A DNA stretch of 64,000 bases from Synanceia verrucosa. Its lineage: Eukaryota > Chordata > Actinopteri > Perciformes > Synanceiidae. Positions within the stretch are counted from its first letter, which is position 1. Each line of letters opens with the position of its first letter. Below are positions 1 through 13,800 of this stretch, in pieces. The notes under the pieces were generated by a model. The model worked only from the letters and a program-made list of their open reading frames with translations, searched no databases and was not told where the DNA came from. The stretch covers positions 27,464,236 through 27,528,235 of the forward strand of contig CM056554.1 in the NCBI GenBank assembly GCA_029721515.1. The letters are read 5' to 3'. Position numbers and translations under genes: made by a program.

Positions 1-645
1 CAGGTATCCATGGATCCAGTCTACCTGGTGGAGTAGTGGTTGTGCAGACCAGTCAGGCTTCATCTTCTGGTTCTGAGCGACGTGGTGGTGACGAGGTCAT
101 CCTGCGGAGGTTTCTCCTGTTTGGTGTGGTGGAGAGGAAGACGTGCTGCTCAGGTTTCTTCTGGTTGGCGTAGTGGAGAGAGGAAGACGTGCTGCCCAGG
201 CTTCTTCTGGTTGGCGTGGTGGAGAGGACGACATGCTTCTCATCCTTTGCTGATAGCTTGATGATGCTCTTCATCCTCTTGGACACTCTCATATAATTCT
301 ATATATACACACTGTATATTAGCTGTTGTTATGTTGAGTTGGACATTTCCATACAATTTTGTATGTAGTGTTAATGTGTTTTCATTGTTGTTATTCTGTA
401 CACATGGCATCTATTGCACGTCTGTCCATCCTGGAAGAGGGATTCCTCCTCTGTTGCTCTTCCTGAGGTTTCTTCCGTTTCTTTTTCCCTGTTAAAAGGG
501 TTTTTTGGGGGAGTTTTTCCTTAGTCAATGCGAGGGTCATTTGTAAAGGACAGAGGGTGTCATATCCTGTACAGATTGTAAAGCCCAATGGGGCAAATTC
601 ATAATTTGTGATATTGGGCTATACAAATAAACTTGACTTGACTTG
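1..645 (+). mobile_element. L2-type LINE 3' UTR and tail, 5' part cut off by window edge
   Basis: This is a non-coding retrotransposon end. It shares sequence with 17971-18910 (opposite strand) and 57095-57730. In order it holds a CAGGTATCCATGGATCCAG block, about three 44-46-bp minisatellite units (109-240; core TTCTTCTGGTTGGCGTGGTG), an AT-rich stretch, and a tail matching the common fish block around GGGCTTTACAATCTGTACAG (seen here in reverse complement). It ends in short CTTGA repeats at about 627-645, as LINE 3' tails often do. Short reading frames across the minisatellite are repeat by-products. Assignment to L2 rests on the linked ORF2 in the copy at 17971-20983. Confidence 0.7.
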
Positions 646-1415
646 ATGGAAAAAACTAAGAACAGTGGTGGGTATACCACAACAAAAAAATGTCAATGTC
701 TCAATAACTTGTCATTTGTGCTTGAGCATCAATCACAATTACAGCTTGAAAACAACGTCTCATGCTGTTCACAAGTCGACTTATTTTCTGCTGGGTCATG
801 GTATTCCACTCTACTTGAAGGGCTGCCCTCAGGTCATTGAGGTTCTGGGGTTATGACCCTCTACACGATGACTCAGCTGATCCTATAGGTCTTTTGTGGG
901 CTTCAGGTGTGTTCATACACACCTGTTCATACACTGGTCACACTTCTTTAAACCTGCTACAGTCCAGCATTCATAAGGTAGTAAACAGCTGTTAGCTATG
1001 TAAAGATATAGTGAAAGTGTCACAGCTCTGCTGACAGCTAACTGCTACTTCCACCATGTTGAGAGCCACGTGGAGGCAGTCCCTCAATCAAAGATAATGC
1101 TCTGCATTTGGAATTTATCAGACTCAGGTATGGAGTACTGCATTTTTGCATTATTCCGCACTGTATAGGTTTTTAAAAAGCTTTAAATCTCCTTACTTTC
1201 CTACTGTGTATGGCAACTGTTGTAAAAGAATTTCCTTCAGGATGAATAAAGTCCTTTTCTTATCTGATCTGGTCTTAGGGGCGTAAAATAGGACCTAATG
1301 GTCGACAGCATCCTTCAGTGCTGCTGCAGCGAATAAAAAAGGTGTTTAATGATTGTATACATGAGTTATATCAATGAGGTCTGCAGGCATCTTCTCTGCA
1401 CAGGAAAGGTGTCGT
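646..1415. other. No recognised gene (3' side of the last visible adamtsl2 exon)
   Basis: About 770 bases with no exon I can support. The first part (646-850) reads like decayed interspersed repeat. Any further adamtsl2 exon would have to lie here or beyond base 1; I found none with both splice sites and family similarity. Confidence 0.4.
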
Positions 1416-1811
1416 CTATTTCAGACCGTTATCAGAGGACAGGCTAGGCGGTGACTCACGGTAGCCAGGTGCTACTGCAGGTCCGTGTTCCTCCACATCA
1501 TTGTGGCTTAACACATGACCGGTGACGCCAGCCGGTCGGTACACGAGCATGGCGGCTGGCGGCGGAGGGCTGGGTGTCCTGATCTCCCACACTACCTCCT
1601 CCTCCTGGTCCTGGTCATCGGCACTCAGCTGGCTGTTGTAGTGGTGGGCTGATGTCACTCTGCTGTGATTGGTTGCTCCAACTCGGTGGTCGTCCACTTC
1701 GTTAAAGGTGAGGTTGAGGCCTGCGGCGAAGTCTTTGGTGATGTCATGGGATGTGCAGGGGATGGTGTACTCATAGGTGATATGGGGGAGCTTCCCATTC
1801 AGGTTGTAGTA
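1416..1811 (-). CDS. adamtsl2: adamtsl2 spacer exon 3, 3' boundary uncertain
   Basis: Starts in phase 0 as YYNLNGKLPHITYEYTIP, the end of the spacer, then about 110 residues of low-complexity, proline- and acid-rich sequence. The frame stays open to a TAG at 1416-1418. A strong GTGAGT donor occurs inside, ending the exon at about 1460, so the true exon may stop there and splice to something outside the window. Confidence 0.75.
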   Translation of the reverse strand, partial: YYNLNGKLPHITYEYTIPCTSHDITKDFAAGLNLTFNEVDDHRVGATNHSRVTSAHHYNSQLSADDQDQEEEVVWEIRTPSPPPPAAMLVYRPAGVTGHVLSHNDVEEHGPAVAPGYRESPPSLSSDNGLK

Positions 1812-4800
1812 CTTCAAATCCAAAGAGAAAAACACAGGCTAACTAGTCCACCCTGTAGCTGAACTCCTTCCTTTACAATAGAAAGGAAAACAATGAGAAC
1901 GTGTGTGTTTACTACCATGACGTTCAGGCCTTGGAGGGTTGGTCCCTGGGCGATGATGTACTCCAGCCCGTCGGAGAACACATTGTTGGGACGTCGGTAT
2001 TTCAACACGGTTCCCGCCACATGGAAGTTTTGAGGATTGTCGAACAAAGTGTTCCCATTGATGAAGAAATGACCAGCTTCATCTGACAGGGCTAGAAAGG
2101 AGGGTGTGACCATTATAGACAGTTATAGACACGTTACTGTCAGGTTATATACAGTTATAGACATGTTACTGACAGGTTATATACAGCTATAGACACGTTA
2201 CTGACAGGTTATATACAGTTATAGACACGTTACTGACAAACTGACAGGTTATATACAGTTATAGACACGTTACTGACAGGTTATATACAGTAATAGACAC
2301 GTTACTGACAGGTTATAGACAGTTATAGACACGTTACTGACATAATGACAGGTTATATACAGTTATAGATACGTTACTGACAGGTTGTACACAGTTATAG
2401 ACACGTTACTGACAAGTTATATACAGTTATAGACACGTTACTGACAGGTTATATACAGCTATAGACACGTTACTGACAGGTTATAGACAGTTTTAGACAC
2501 GTTATTGACAGGTTATAGAAACTTATAGACACGTTACTGACAGGTTATAAACAGTTATAGACACGTAACTGACAGGTTATAGACAGTTATAGACAGGTTA
2601 CTGACAGGTTATAGACAGTTATAGACACGTTACTGACAGGTTATATACAGTTATAGACAGGTTACTGACAGGTTATAGACAGTTTTAGACACGTTATTGA
2701 CAGGTTATAGACACTTATAGACACGTTACTGACAGGTTATATACAGTTATAGACACGTTACCGACAGGTTATAGACAGTTATAGACAGTTATAGACAGGT
2801 TACTGACAGGTTATAGACAGTTATAGACACGTTACTGACAGGTTATATACAGTTATAGACAGGTTCCTGACAGGTTATATACAGTTATAGACAAGTTACT
2901 GACAGGTTATATACAGTTATAGACAGGTTCCTGACAGGATATATACAGTTATAGACACGTTACTGACAGGTTATAGACAGTTATAGACACGTTACTGACA
3001 GGATATAGACAGTTATAGAAACGTTACTGACAGGTTATAGACAGTTATAGACATGTTACTGACAGGTTATATACAGTTATAGACACTGTACTGACAGGTT
3101 ATATACAGTTATAGACACGTTACTGACAGGTTATAGACAGTTATAGACACCTTACTGACAGGTTATAGACAGTTATAGACAGGTTCTTGACAGGTCATAC
3201 ACAGTTGTAGACATGTTACTGACGGGTTATATACAGCTATAGACACGTTACTGATGGGTTATAGACAGCTGTAGACACGTTACTGACGGGTTATAGACAG
3301 TTGTAGACACGTTACTGACGGGTTATGGACAGTTGTAGACACGTTACTGACGGGTTATAGACAGTTGTAGACACGTTACTGACGGGTTATAGGCAGTTAT
3401 AGACACGTTACTGACGGGTTATAGGCAGTTATAGACACGTTACTGACAGGTTATATACAGTTATAGACACGTTACTGACAGGTTACATACAGTTATAGAC
3501 ACGTTAATGACAGGTTATAGACAGCTATAGACACGTTACTGACAGGTTATATACAGTTATAGACACGTTACTGACAGGTTATAGACAGTTATAGACACTT
3601 AACTGACAGGTTATATACAGTTATAGACACGTTACTGACAGGTTATAGACAGTTATAGACAGGTTACAGACATGTTATCGACAGTTATAGACAGGTTACC
3701 GACATGTTATAGACAGTTATAGACAGGTTATAGACACATTACTGACAGGTTATAGACAGTTATAGACACCTTACTGACAGGTTATAGACAGTTATAGACA
3801 CGCTACTGACAGGTTATATGCAGTTATAGACAGGTTATAGACACGTAACTGACAGGTTATAGACAGTTATAGACACGTTACTGACAGGTCATATGCCGTT
3901 ATAGACAGGTTATAGACAGTTATAGACACATAACTGACAGGTTATATACAGCTATAGACACGTTACTGACAGGTTATATACAGTTATAGACACGTTATTG
4001 ACAGGATATAGACAGTTATAGACACGTTTCTGACAGGTTATATGCAGTTATAGACAGGTTATAGACACGTAACTGACAGGTTATAGACAGTTATAGACAA
4101 GTTACTGACAGGTCATATGCAGTTATAGACAGGTTATAGACAGTTATAGACACATAACTGACAGGTTATATACAGCTATAGACACGTTACTGACAGGTTA
4201 TATACAGTTATAGAGAGGTTATAGACAGTTATACACACGTTACTGACAGGTTATATACAGTTATAGAGAGGTTATAGACAGTTATAGACACGTTACTGAC
4301 AGGATATAGACAGTTATAGACACATTACTGACAGGATATAGACAATTATAGACACGTTACTGACAGGTTATAGACAGGTTCCTGACAGGTTATATACAGT
4401 TATAGACACGTTACTGACAGGTTATATACAGTTATAGACACATTACTGACAGGTTATAGACAGTTATAGACACGTTACTGACAGGTTATATACAGTTATA
4501 GACAGGTTCCTGACAGGTTATATACAGTTATAGACACGTTACTGACAGGTTATATACAGTTATAGACACGTTACTGACAGGTTATAGACAGGTTCCTTAC
4601 AGGTTATATACAGTTATAGACACGTTACTGACAGGATATAGACAGTTATAGTCACGTTACTGACAGGTTATATACAGCTATAGACACGTTACTGACAGGT
4701 TATAGACAGGTTATAGACACGTTACTGACAGGTTATAGACACTTATAGACACGTTACTGACAGGTTATAGACACTTATAGACACGTTACTGACAGGTTAT

Positions 4801-7800
4801 ATACAGCTATAGACACGTTACTGACAGGTTATAGACAGGTTATAGACACGTTACTGACAGGTTATAGACACTTATAGACACGTTACTGACAGGTTATAGA
4901 CAGTTACAGACACATAACTGACAGGTTATATACAGCTATAGACACGTTACTGACAAGTTATATACAGCTATAGACACGTTACTGACAAGTTATAGACAGT
5001 TATTGACACGTTACTGACAGGTTATAGACAGTTATAGTCACGTTACTGACAGGTTATATACAGCTATAGACACGTTACTGACAGGTTATATACAGTTATA
5101 GACACGTTACTGACAGGTTATAAACAGTTATAGACACGTTACTGACAGGTTATAGACAGACTTATAGTCACGTTACTGACAGGTTATATACAGCTATAGA
5201 CACGTAACTGACAGGTTATAGACAGGTTATAGACACGTTACTGACAGGTTATAGACGGTTATAGACAGGTTCCTGACAGGTCATACACAGTTATAGACAT
5301 GTTACTGATAGGTTATATACAGCTATAGACACGTTACTGACAGGTTATAAACAGGTTATAGACACTTATAGACATGTTACTGACAGGTTATAGACAGTTA
5401 TAGACACGTTACTGACAGGTTATAGACGCTTATAGACACATTACTGACAGGTTATATACAGTTATAGACACGTTACTGACAGGTTATAGACAGTTATAGA
5501 CATGTTACTGACAGGTTATAGACAGTTATAGACATGTTACTTACAGGTTACAGACAGTTAAAGACACGTTACTGACAGGTTATATACAGTTATAGACACG
5601 TTACTGACAGGTTATATACAGCTATAGATACGTTACTGACAGGTTATGGACAGTTGTAGACACATTACTGACAGGTTACAGACAGTTATAGACACGTTAC
5701 TGACAGATTATAGACAGCTATATACAGGTTACTGACAGGTTATAGACAGTTATAGACACGATCCTGACAGGTTATAGACAGGTTATAGACAGGTTCCTGC
5801 CAGGTTATAGACAGTTATAGACACGTTACTGACAGGTTTTAGACAGTTATAGACAGGTTACTGTCAGGTTATATACAGTTATAGACAGGTTCCTGACAGG
5901 TTATATACAGTTATATACAGGTTACTGACAGGTTATAGACAGTTATAGACACGATACTGACAGGTTATAAACACTTATAGACACGTTACCGACAGGTTAT
6001 AGACAGTTATAAACACGTTACTGACGGGTTCTATGCAGTGATAGACACGTTACTGACAGGTTATAGACAGTTATAGAAACGTCACTGACAGGTTATAGAC
6101 ACGTTACTGACAGGTTATATACAGTTATAGACACGTACTAACAAGTTATAGACAGTTATAGACACATTACTGACAGGTTACAGACAGTGATAGACACGTT
6201 ACTGACAGGTTATATACAGTTATAGACACGTTACTGACAGGTTATAGACACGTTACTGACAGGTTATATACAGTTATAGACACGTTGCTAACAGGTTATA
6301 GACAGTTATAGACACGTTACTGACAGGTTACAGACAGTGATAGACACGTTACTGACAGGTTATAGACACTTATAGACACGTTACTGACAGGTTATATACA
6401 GTGCTAGACACGTTACTGACAGGTTATAGACAGTTATAGACACGTTACTAACAGGTTATAGACAGTTATAGACACGTTACCGACAGGTTATAGACAGTTA
6501 TAGACAGTTACAGACACGTTACTGGCAGGTTATAGACAGTTATAGACACGTTACTGACGGGTTATATGCGGTTATAGACACGTTACTGACGGGTTACAGA
6601 CAGGTTATTGAAAGTTAAAGGCAGGTTATAGACAGGTTATAGAGAGGTTATTGAAAGTTATAGGCATTTTATAGACAGGTTATGGACAGTTAAACGCAGG
6701 TTATAGACAGGTTATAGACAGGTTATTGAAAGTTATAGGCAGGTTATAGACAGGATATAGAGAGTTATAGACACGTTACTGACAGGTTATAGACAGTTAT
6801 AGAAACGTTACTGACAGGTTATATACAGCTATAGACACGTTACTGACAGGTTATAGACAGTTATAGACACGTTACTGACAGGTTATAGACAGTTATAGTC
6901 ACGTTACTGACAGGTTATATACAGCTATAGACACGTTACTGACAGGTTATAGACACGTTACTGACAGGTTATAGACAGTTATAGACACGTTGCTAACAGG
7001 TTATAGACAGTTATAGACACGTTACTGACAGGTTACAGACAGTGATAGACACGTTACTGACAGGTTATAGACACTTATAGACACGTTACTGACAGGTTAT
7101 ATACAGTGCTAGACACGTTACTGACAGGTTATAGACAGTTATAGACACGTTACTAACAGGTTATAGACAGTTATAGACACGTTACCGACAGGTTATAGAC
7201 AGTTATAGACAGTTACAGACACGTTACTGGCAGGTTATAGACAGTTATAGACACGTTACTGACGGGTTATATGCGGTTATAGACACGTTACTGACGGGTT
7301 ACAGACAGGTTATTGAAAGTTAAAGGCAGGTTATAGACAGGTTATAGAGAGGTTATTGAAAGTTATAGGCATTTTATAGACAGGTTATGGACAGTTAAAC
7401 GCAGGTTATAGACAGGTTATAGACAGGTTATTGAAAGTTATAGGCAGGTTATAGACAGGATATAGAGAGTTATAGACACGTTACTGACAGGTTATAGACA
7501 GTTATAGAAACGTTACTGACAGGTTATATACAGCTATAGACACGTTACTGACAGGTTATAGACAGTTATAGACACGTTACTGACAGGTTATAGACAGTTA
7601 TAGTCACGTTACTGACAGGTTATATACAGCTATAGACACGTTACTGACAGGTTATAGACACGTTACTGACAGGTTATAGACACTTATAGACACGTTACTG
7701 ACAGGTTATAGACACTTATAGACACGTTACTGACAGGTTATATACAGCTATAGACACGTTACTGACAGGTTATAGACAGGTTATAGACACGTTACTGACA

Positions 7801-10800
7801 GGTTATAGACACTTATAGACACGTTACTGACAGGTTATAGACAGTTATAGACACATAACTGACAGGTTATATACAGCTATAGACACGTTACTGACAGGTT
7901 ATATACAGCTATAGACACGTTACTGACAAGTTATAGACAGTTATTGACACGTTACTGACAGGTTATAGACAGTTATAGTCACGTTACTGACAGGTTATAT
8001 ACAGCTATAGACACGTTACTGACAGGTTATATACAGTTATAGACACGTTACTGACAGGTTATAGACAGTTATAGACACGTTACTGACAGGTTATAGACTC
8101 TTATAGACACGTTACTGACAGGTTATATACAGTTATAGACAAGTTACTGACAGGATATATACAGTTATAGACACGTTACTGACAGGTTATAGACAGTTAT
8201 AGACACGTTACTGACAGGATATAGACGGTTATAGAAACGTTACTGACAGGTTATAGACAGTTATAGACACGTTACTGACAGGTTATATACAGTTATAGAC
8301 ACTGTACTGACAGGTTATATACAGTTATGGACACGTTACTGACAGGTTATAGACAGTTATAGACACGTTACTGACAGGTTATAGACAGTTATAGACAGGT
8401 TCCTGACAGGTCATACACAGTTATAGACATGTTACTGATAGGTTATATACAGCTATAGACACGTTACTGACAGGTTATAAACAGGTTATAGACACTTATA
8501 GACATGTTACTGACAGGTTATAGACAGTTATAGACATGTTACTGACAGGTTATAGACACTTATAGACACATTACTGACAGGTTATATACAGTTATAGACA
8601 CGTTACTGACAGGTTATAGACAGTTATGGACACGTTACTGACAGGTTATAGACAGTTATAGACACGTTACTGACAGGTTATATACAGTTATAGACACGTT
8701 ACTGACAGGTTATATACAGCTATAGACACGTTACTGACAGGTTATAGACAGTTGTAGACACATTACTGACAGGTTACAGACAGTTATAGACACGTTACTG
8801 ACAGATTATAGACAGTTATATACAGGTTACTGACAGGTTATAGACAGTTATAGACACAATACTGACAGGTTATAGACAGGTTATAGACAGGTTCCTGCCA
8901 GGTTATAGAGAGTTATAGACACGTTACTGACAGGTTTTAGACAGTTATAGACAGGTTACTGTCAGGTTATATACAGTTATAGACAGGTTCCTGACAGGTT
9001 ATATACAGTTATATACAGGTTACTGACAGGTTATAGACAGTTATAGACACGATACTGACAGGTTATAAACAGTTATAGACACGTTACCGACAGGTTATAG
9101 ACAGTTATAAACACGTTACTGACGGGTTCTATGCAGTTATAGACACGTTACTGACAGGTTATAGACAGTTATAGAAACGTCACTGACAGGTTATAGACAT
9201 AGACACGTTACTGACAGGTTATATACAGTTATAGACACGTTACTGACAGGTTATATACAGTTATAGACACCTTACTAACAGGTTATAGACAGTTATAGAC
9301 ACGTTACTGACAGGTTACAGACAGTGATAGACACGATACTGACAGGTTATATACACTTATAAATACGTTACTGACAGGTTATAGACACTCATAGACACGT
9401 TACTGACAGGTTATAGACACTTATAGACACGTTACTGACAGGTTATATACAGTTATAGACATGTTACTGACAGGTTATATACAGTGCTAGACACGTTACT
9501 GACAGGTTATATACAGTTATGGACACGTTACTGACAGGTTATAGACAGTTATAGACACGTTACTGACAGGTTATAGACAGTTATAGACAGGTTCCTGACA
9601 GGTCATACACAGTTATAGACATGTTACTGATAGGTTATATACAGCTATAGACACGTTACTGACAGGTTATAAACAGGTTATAGACACTTATAGACATGTT
9701 ACTGACAGGTTATAGACAGTTATAGACACGTTACTGGCAGGTTATAGACAGTTATAGACACGTTACTGACGGGTTATATGCGGTTATAGACACGTTACTG
9801 ACGGGTTATAGACAGTTATAGAAACGTCACTGACAGGTTATAGACATAGACACGTTACTGACAGGTTATAGACAGTTATAGACACGTTACTGACAGGTTA
9901 TATACAGTCATAGACACCTTACTAACATGTTATAGACAGTTATAGACACGTTACTGACAGGTTACAGACAGTGATAGACACGATACTGACAGGTTATATA
10001 CACTTATAAATACGTTACTGACAGGTTATAGACACTCATAGACACGTTACTGACAGGTTATAGACACTTATAGACACGTTACTGACAGGTTATATACAGT
10101 GCTGGACACGTTACTGACAGGTTATAAACAGTTATAGACACGTTACTAACAGGTTATAGACAGTTATAGACACGTTACCGACAGGTTATAGACAGTTATA
10201 GACACGTTACTGGCAGGTTATAGACAGTTATAGACACGTTACTGACGGGTTATATGCGGTTATAGACACGTTACTGACGGGTTACAGACAGGTTATTGAA
10301 AGTTAAAGGCAGGTTATAGACAGGTTATAGAGAGGTTATTGAAAGTTATAGGCATTTTATAGACAGGTTATGGACAGTTAAACGCAGGTTATAGACAGGT
10401 TATAGACAGGTTATTGAAAGTTATAGGCAGGTTATAGACAGGATATAGACAGTTATAGACACGTTACTGACAGGTTATAGACAGTTATAGAAACGTTACT
10501 GACAGGTTATAGACAGCTATAGACACGATACTGACGGGTTATATACAGTTATAGACAGGTTACTGACGGGTTATATACAGTTATAGACAAGTTACTGACA
10601 GGTGATAGACAGTTATAGACACGATACTGACAGGTTATAGACAGTTATAGACACGTGACTGACGGGTTATATACAGTTATAGACAAGTTACTGACAGGTG
10701 ATAGACAGTTATAGACACGATACTGACAGGTTATATACAGCCATAGACACGTTACTGACAGGTTATAGACAGCCATAGACAGGTTACTGACAGGTTATAG

Positions 10801-13800
10801 ACAGCTATAGACACGTTACTGACAGGATATATACAGTTATAGACACGTTACCGACAGGTTATAGACAGTTATAGACACGTTACTGACAGGTTATATACAG
10901 TTATAGACACGTTACCGACAGGTTATAGACAGTTATAGACACGTTACTGACAGGTTATATACAGTTATAGACACGTTACCGACAGGTTATATACAGTTAT
11001 AGACACGTTACTGACAGGTTATAGACAGTTATAGACACGTTACCGACAGGTTATATACAGTTATAGACACGTTACTGACAGGATATATACAGTTATAGAC
11101 ACGTTACCGACAGGTTATAGACAGTTATAGACACGTTACTGACAGGTTATATACAGTTATAGATACGTTACTGACAGGTTGTATACGGTTATAGACAGGT
11201 TACTGACACGTTATAGACAGTTATAGACAGTTATAGACACGTTACTGACAGGATATAGACAGTTATAGACAAGTTACTGACAGGTTATAAACTGTTATAG
11301 ACAGATTACTGACAGGATATAGACAGTTATAGACACGTTACTGACAGGTTATAGACAGTTATAGACACAATACTGACAGGTTATAGACAGTTATAGACAG
11401 GTTCCTGACAGGTTATAGACAGGTTCCTGCCAGGTTATAGACAGTTATAGACACGTTACTGACAGGTTATAGACACTTATAGACACGTTACTGTCAGGTT
11501 ATATACAGTTATAGACAGGTTCCTGACAGGTTATATACAGTTATATACAGGTTACTGACAGGTTATATACAGTTATAGACACGATACTGACAGGTTATAT
11601 ACAGTTATAGACACGTTACTGACAGGTTATAGACAGTTATAGACACGATACTGACAGGTTATAGACAGTTATAGACAGGTTCCTGACAGGTTATAGACAG
11701 GTTCCTGCCAGGTTATAGACAGTTATAGACACGTTACTGACAGGTTATAGACAGTTATAGACACGTTACTGTCAGGTTATATACAGTTATAGACAGGTTC
11801 CTGACAGGTTATATACAGTTATATACAGGTTACTGACAGGTTATAGACAGTTATAGACACGATACTGACAGGTTTTTGACAGTTATAGACAGGTTACTGA
11901 CAGGTGGTTCCTGCCAGGTTATAGACAGATATAGACAGGTTACTGTGAGGTTATAGACAGTTATAGACACGTTACTGACAGGTTATAGACAGTTATAGAT
12001 ACGTTACTGACAGGTTATTGACAGTTATAGGCAGGTTACTGACAGGTTATAGGCAGTTATAGAAACGTCACTGACAGGTTATAGACATAGATACGTTACT
12101 GACAGGTTATATACAGTTATAGACACGTTACTGAGAGGTTATAGACAGTTATAGACATGTTACTGACAGGTTATAGACAGTTATAGACAGTTTATAAACA
12201 GTTATAGACACATTACTGACAGGTTATAGACAGTTGTAGACATGTTACTGACAGGTTACAGACAGTTATAGACAGGTTATTGACAGGTTACAGACAGTTG
12301 TATACAGTTATAGACAGGTTACTGACAGGTTATACAGTTATAGACAGGTTACAGACAGGTTACAGACAGGTTATTGAAAGTTAAAGGCAGGTTATAGACA
12401 GGTTATAGAGAGGTTATTGAAAGTTATAGGCATTTTATAGACAGGTTATGGACAGTTAAAGGCAGGTTATAGACAGGTTATAGACAGGTTATTGAAAGTT
12501 AATGGCAGGTTACAGACAGGTTATAGACAGGTTATTGAAAGTTATAGGCAGGTTATAGACAGGATATAGACAGTTATAGGCAGGTTATAGACAGGTTATA
12601 GAAAGTTAAAGGCAGGTTATAGACAGGTTTTTGACAGGTTATTGAAAGTTAAAGGCAGGTTATACACAGGTTATATTCAGGTTATAGAAAGTTAAAGGCA
12701 GGGTTTACACAGGTTATTGAAAGTTATAGGCAGGTTATAGACAGGTTATAGACAGGTTATTGAAAGTTAAAGGCAGATTATAGACAGGTTATTGAAAGTT
12801 ATAGGCAGGTTATAGACAGGTTATAGAAAATTAAAGGCAGGTCATAGACAGGTTATATACAGGTTATTGAAAGTTAAAGGCAGGTTATAGACAGTTATAG
12901 GCAGGTTATAGACAGGTTATTGAAAGTTATAGGCAGGTTATAGACAGGTTACTGAAAGTTATAGGCAGGTTATAGGCAGGTTATAGACAGGTTATTGAAA
13001 GTTACAGGCAGGTTTGAGCACAGTACAGTGGTGCTTCTTCTCTACTGTGTGTTGATCTCATGCTCAGCTTATTGACCTTAATGAAGCTGGAGGTTCTCAC
13101 CCAGGATGTTCTCAGTCTTGTGTCTCTCTATGACCTGAATGTTTGAAGCTCCAGCTGGGATGTTGGTGATGAACACATGGCCTGGTGACAAAAACACCAG
13201 CAGTTAATCTCAATCCCAACTGTTCCAGTTTACCTCATGCACAAACACATATTTCCAACATTTCTACTCTCGTCATGCAGACAGTGTAGTTTTTGATAAT
13301 GTTCAGGTTTTTAACCAGAATATGGTGACAGAACACAGTGTTTTAGTTTTTTTTTTCTAAAAAAACATCAATAGTCAGTAGTAGGGCTTTTCTTTGGAGG
13401 TTGTGACTAACTCTCTGTCGTAAAATCATTTGTAGACAAAAACAATCATGTGAACCAAATCTCATTTCTGTCAATGGGTGGTTGCACATTTCCCTTCCTG
13501 TGTCATTTCTTTCTTCATGTATAACGTCTTGGTGACAGAGGGTGTATTATCACTATAGATTACACTGGGGAACACATTTTTTGTTGCGTTAGGACTGACA
13601 ACTGTTTTTAACTCATTTGTGGGTGCGGAATCCAAAAGTGATCTCAGTTTTTCTCTATCACGTCAAGTTTTTGAACTATAGGATCCAAGTTTTCTTAAAA
13701 AATATGAAAAATACTGGCATTGGAATTTCAGCTGAATGAGGCATTGGTCTTATAGCTGACGGTAGATGGGGATATTCTATTTTACTTTTATTTTTTTGTT

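Noticed and set aside
2110..13018. Possible CRISPR-like array or centromeric satellite
   Set aside because: There are no unique spacers between constant repeats; the units are contiguous, variable minisatellite in an intron of a vertebrate gene. Intronic position also argues against a centromere.
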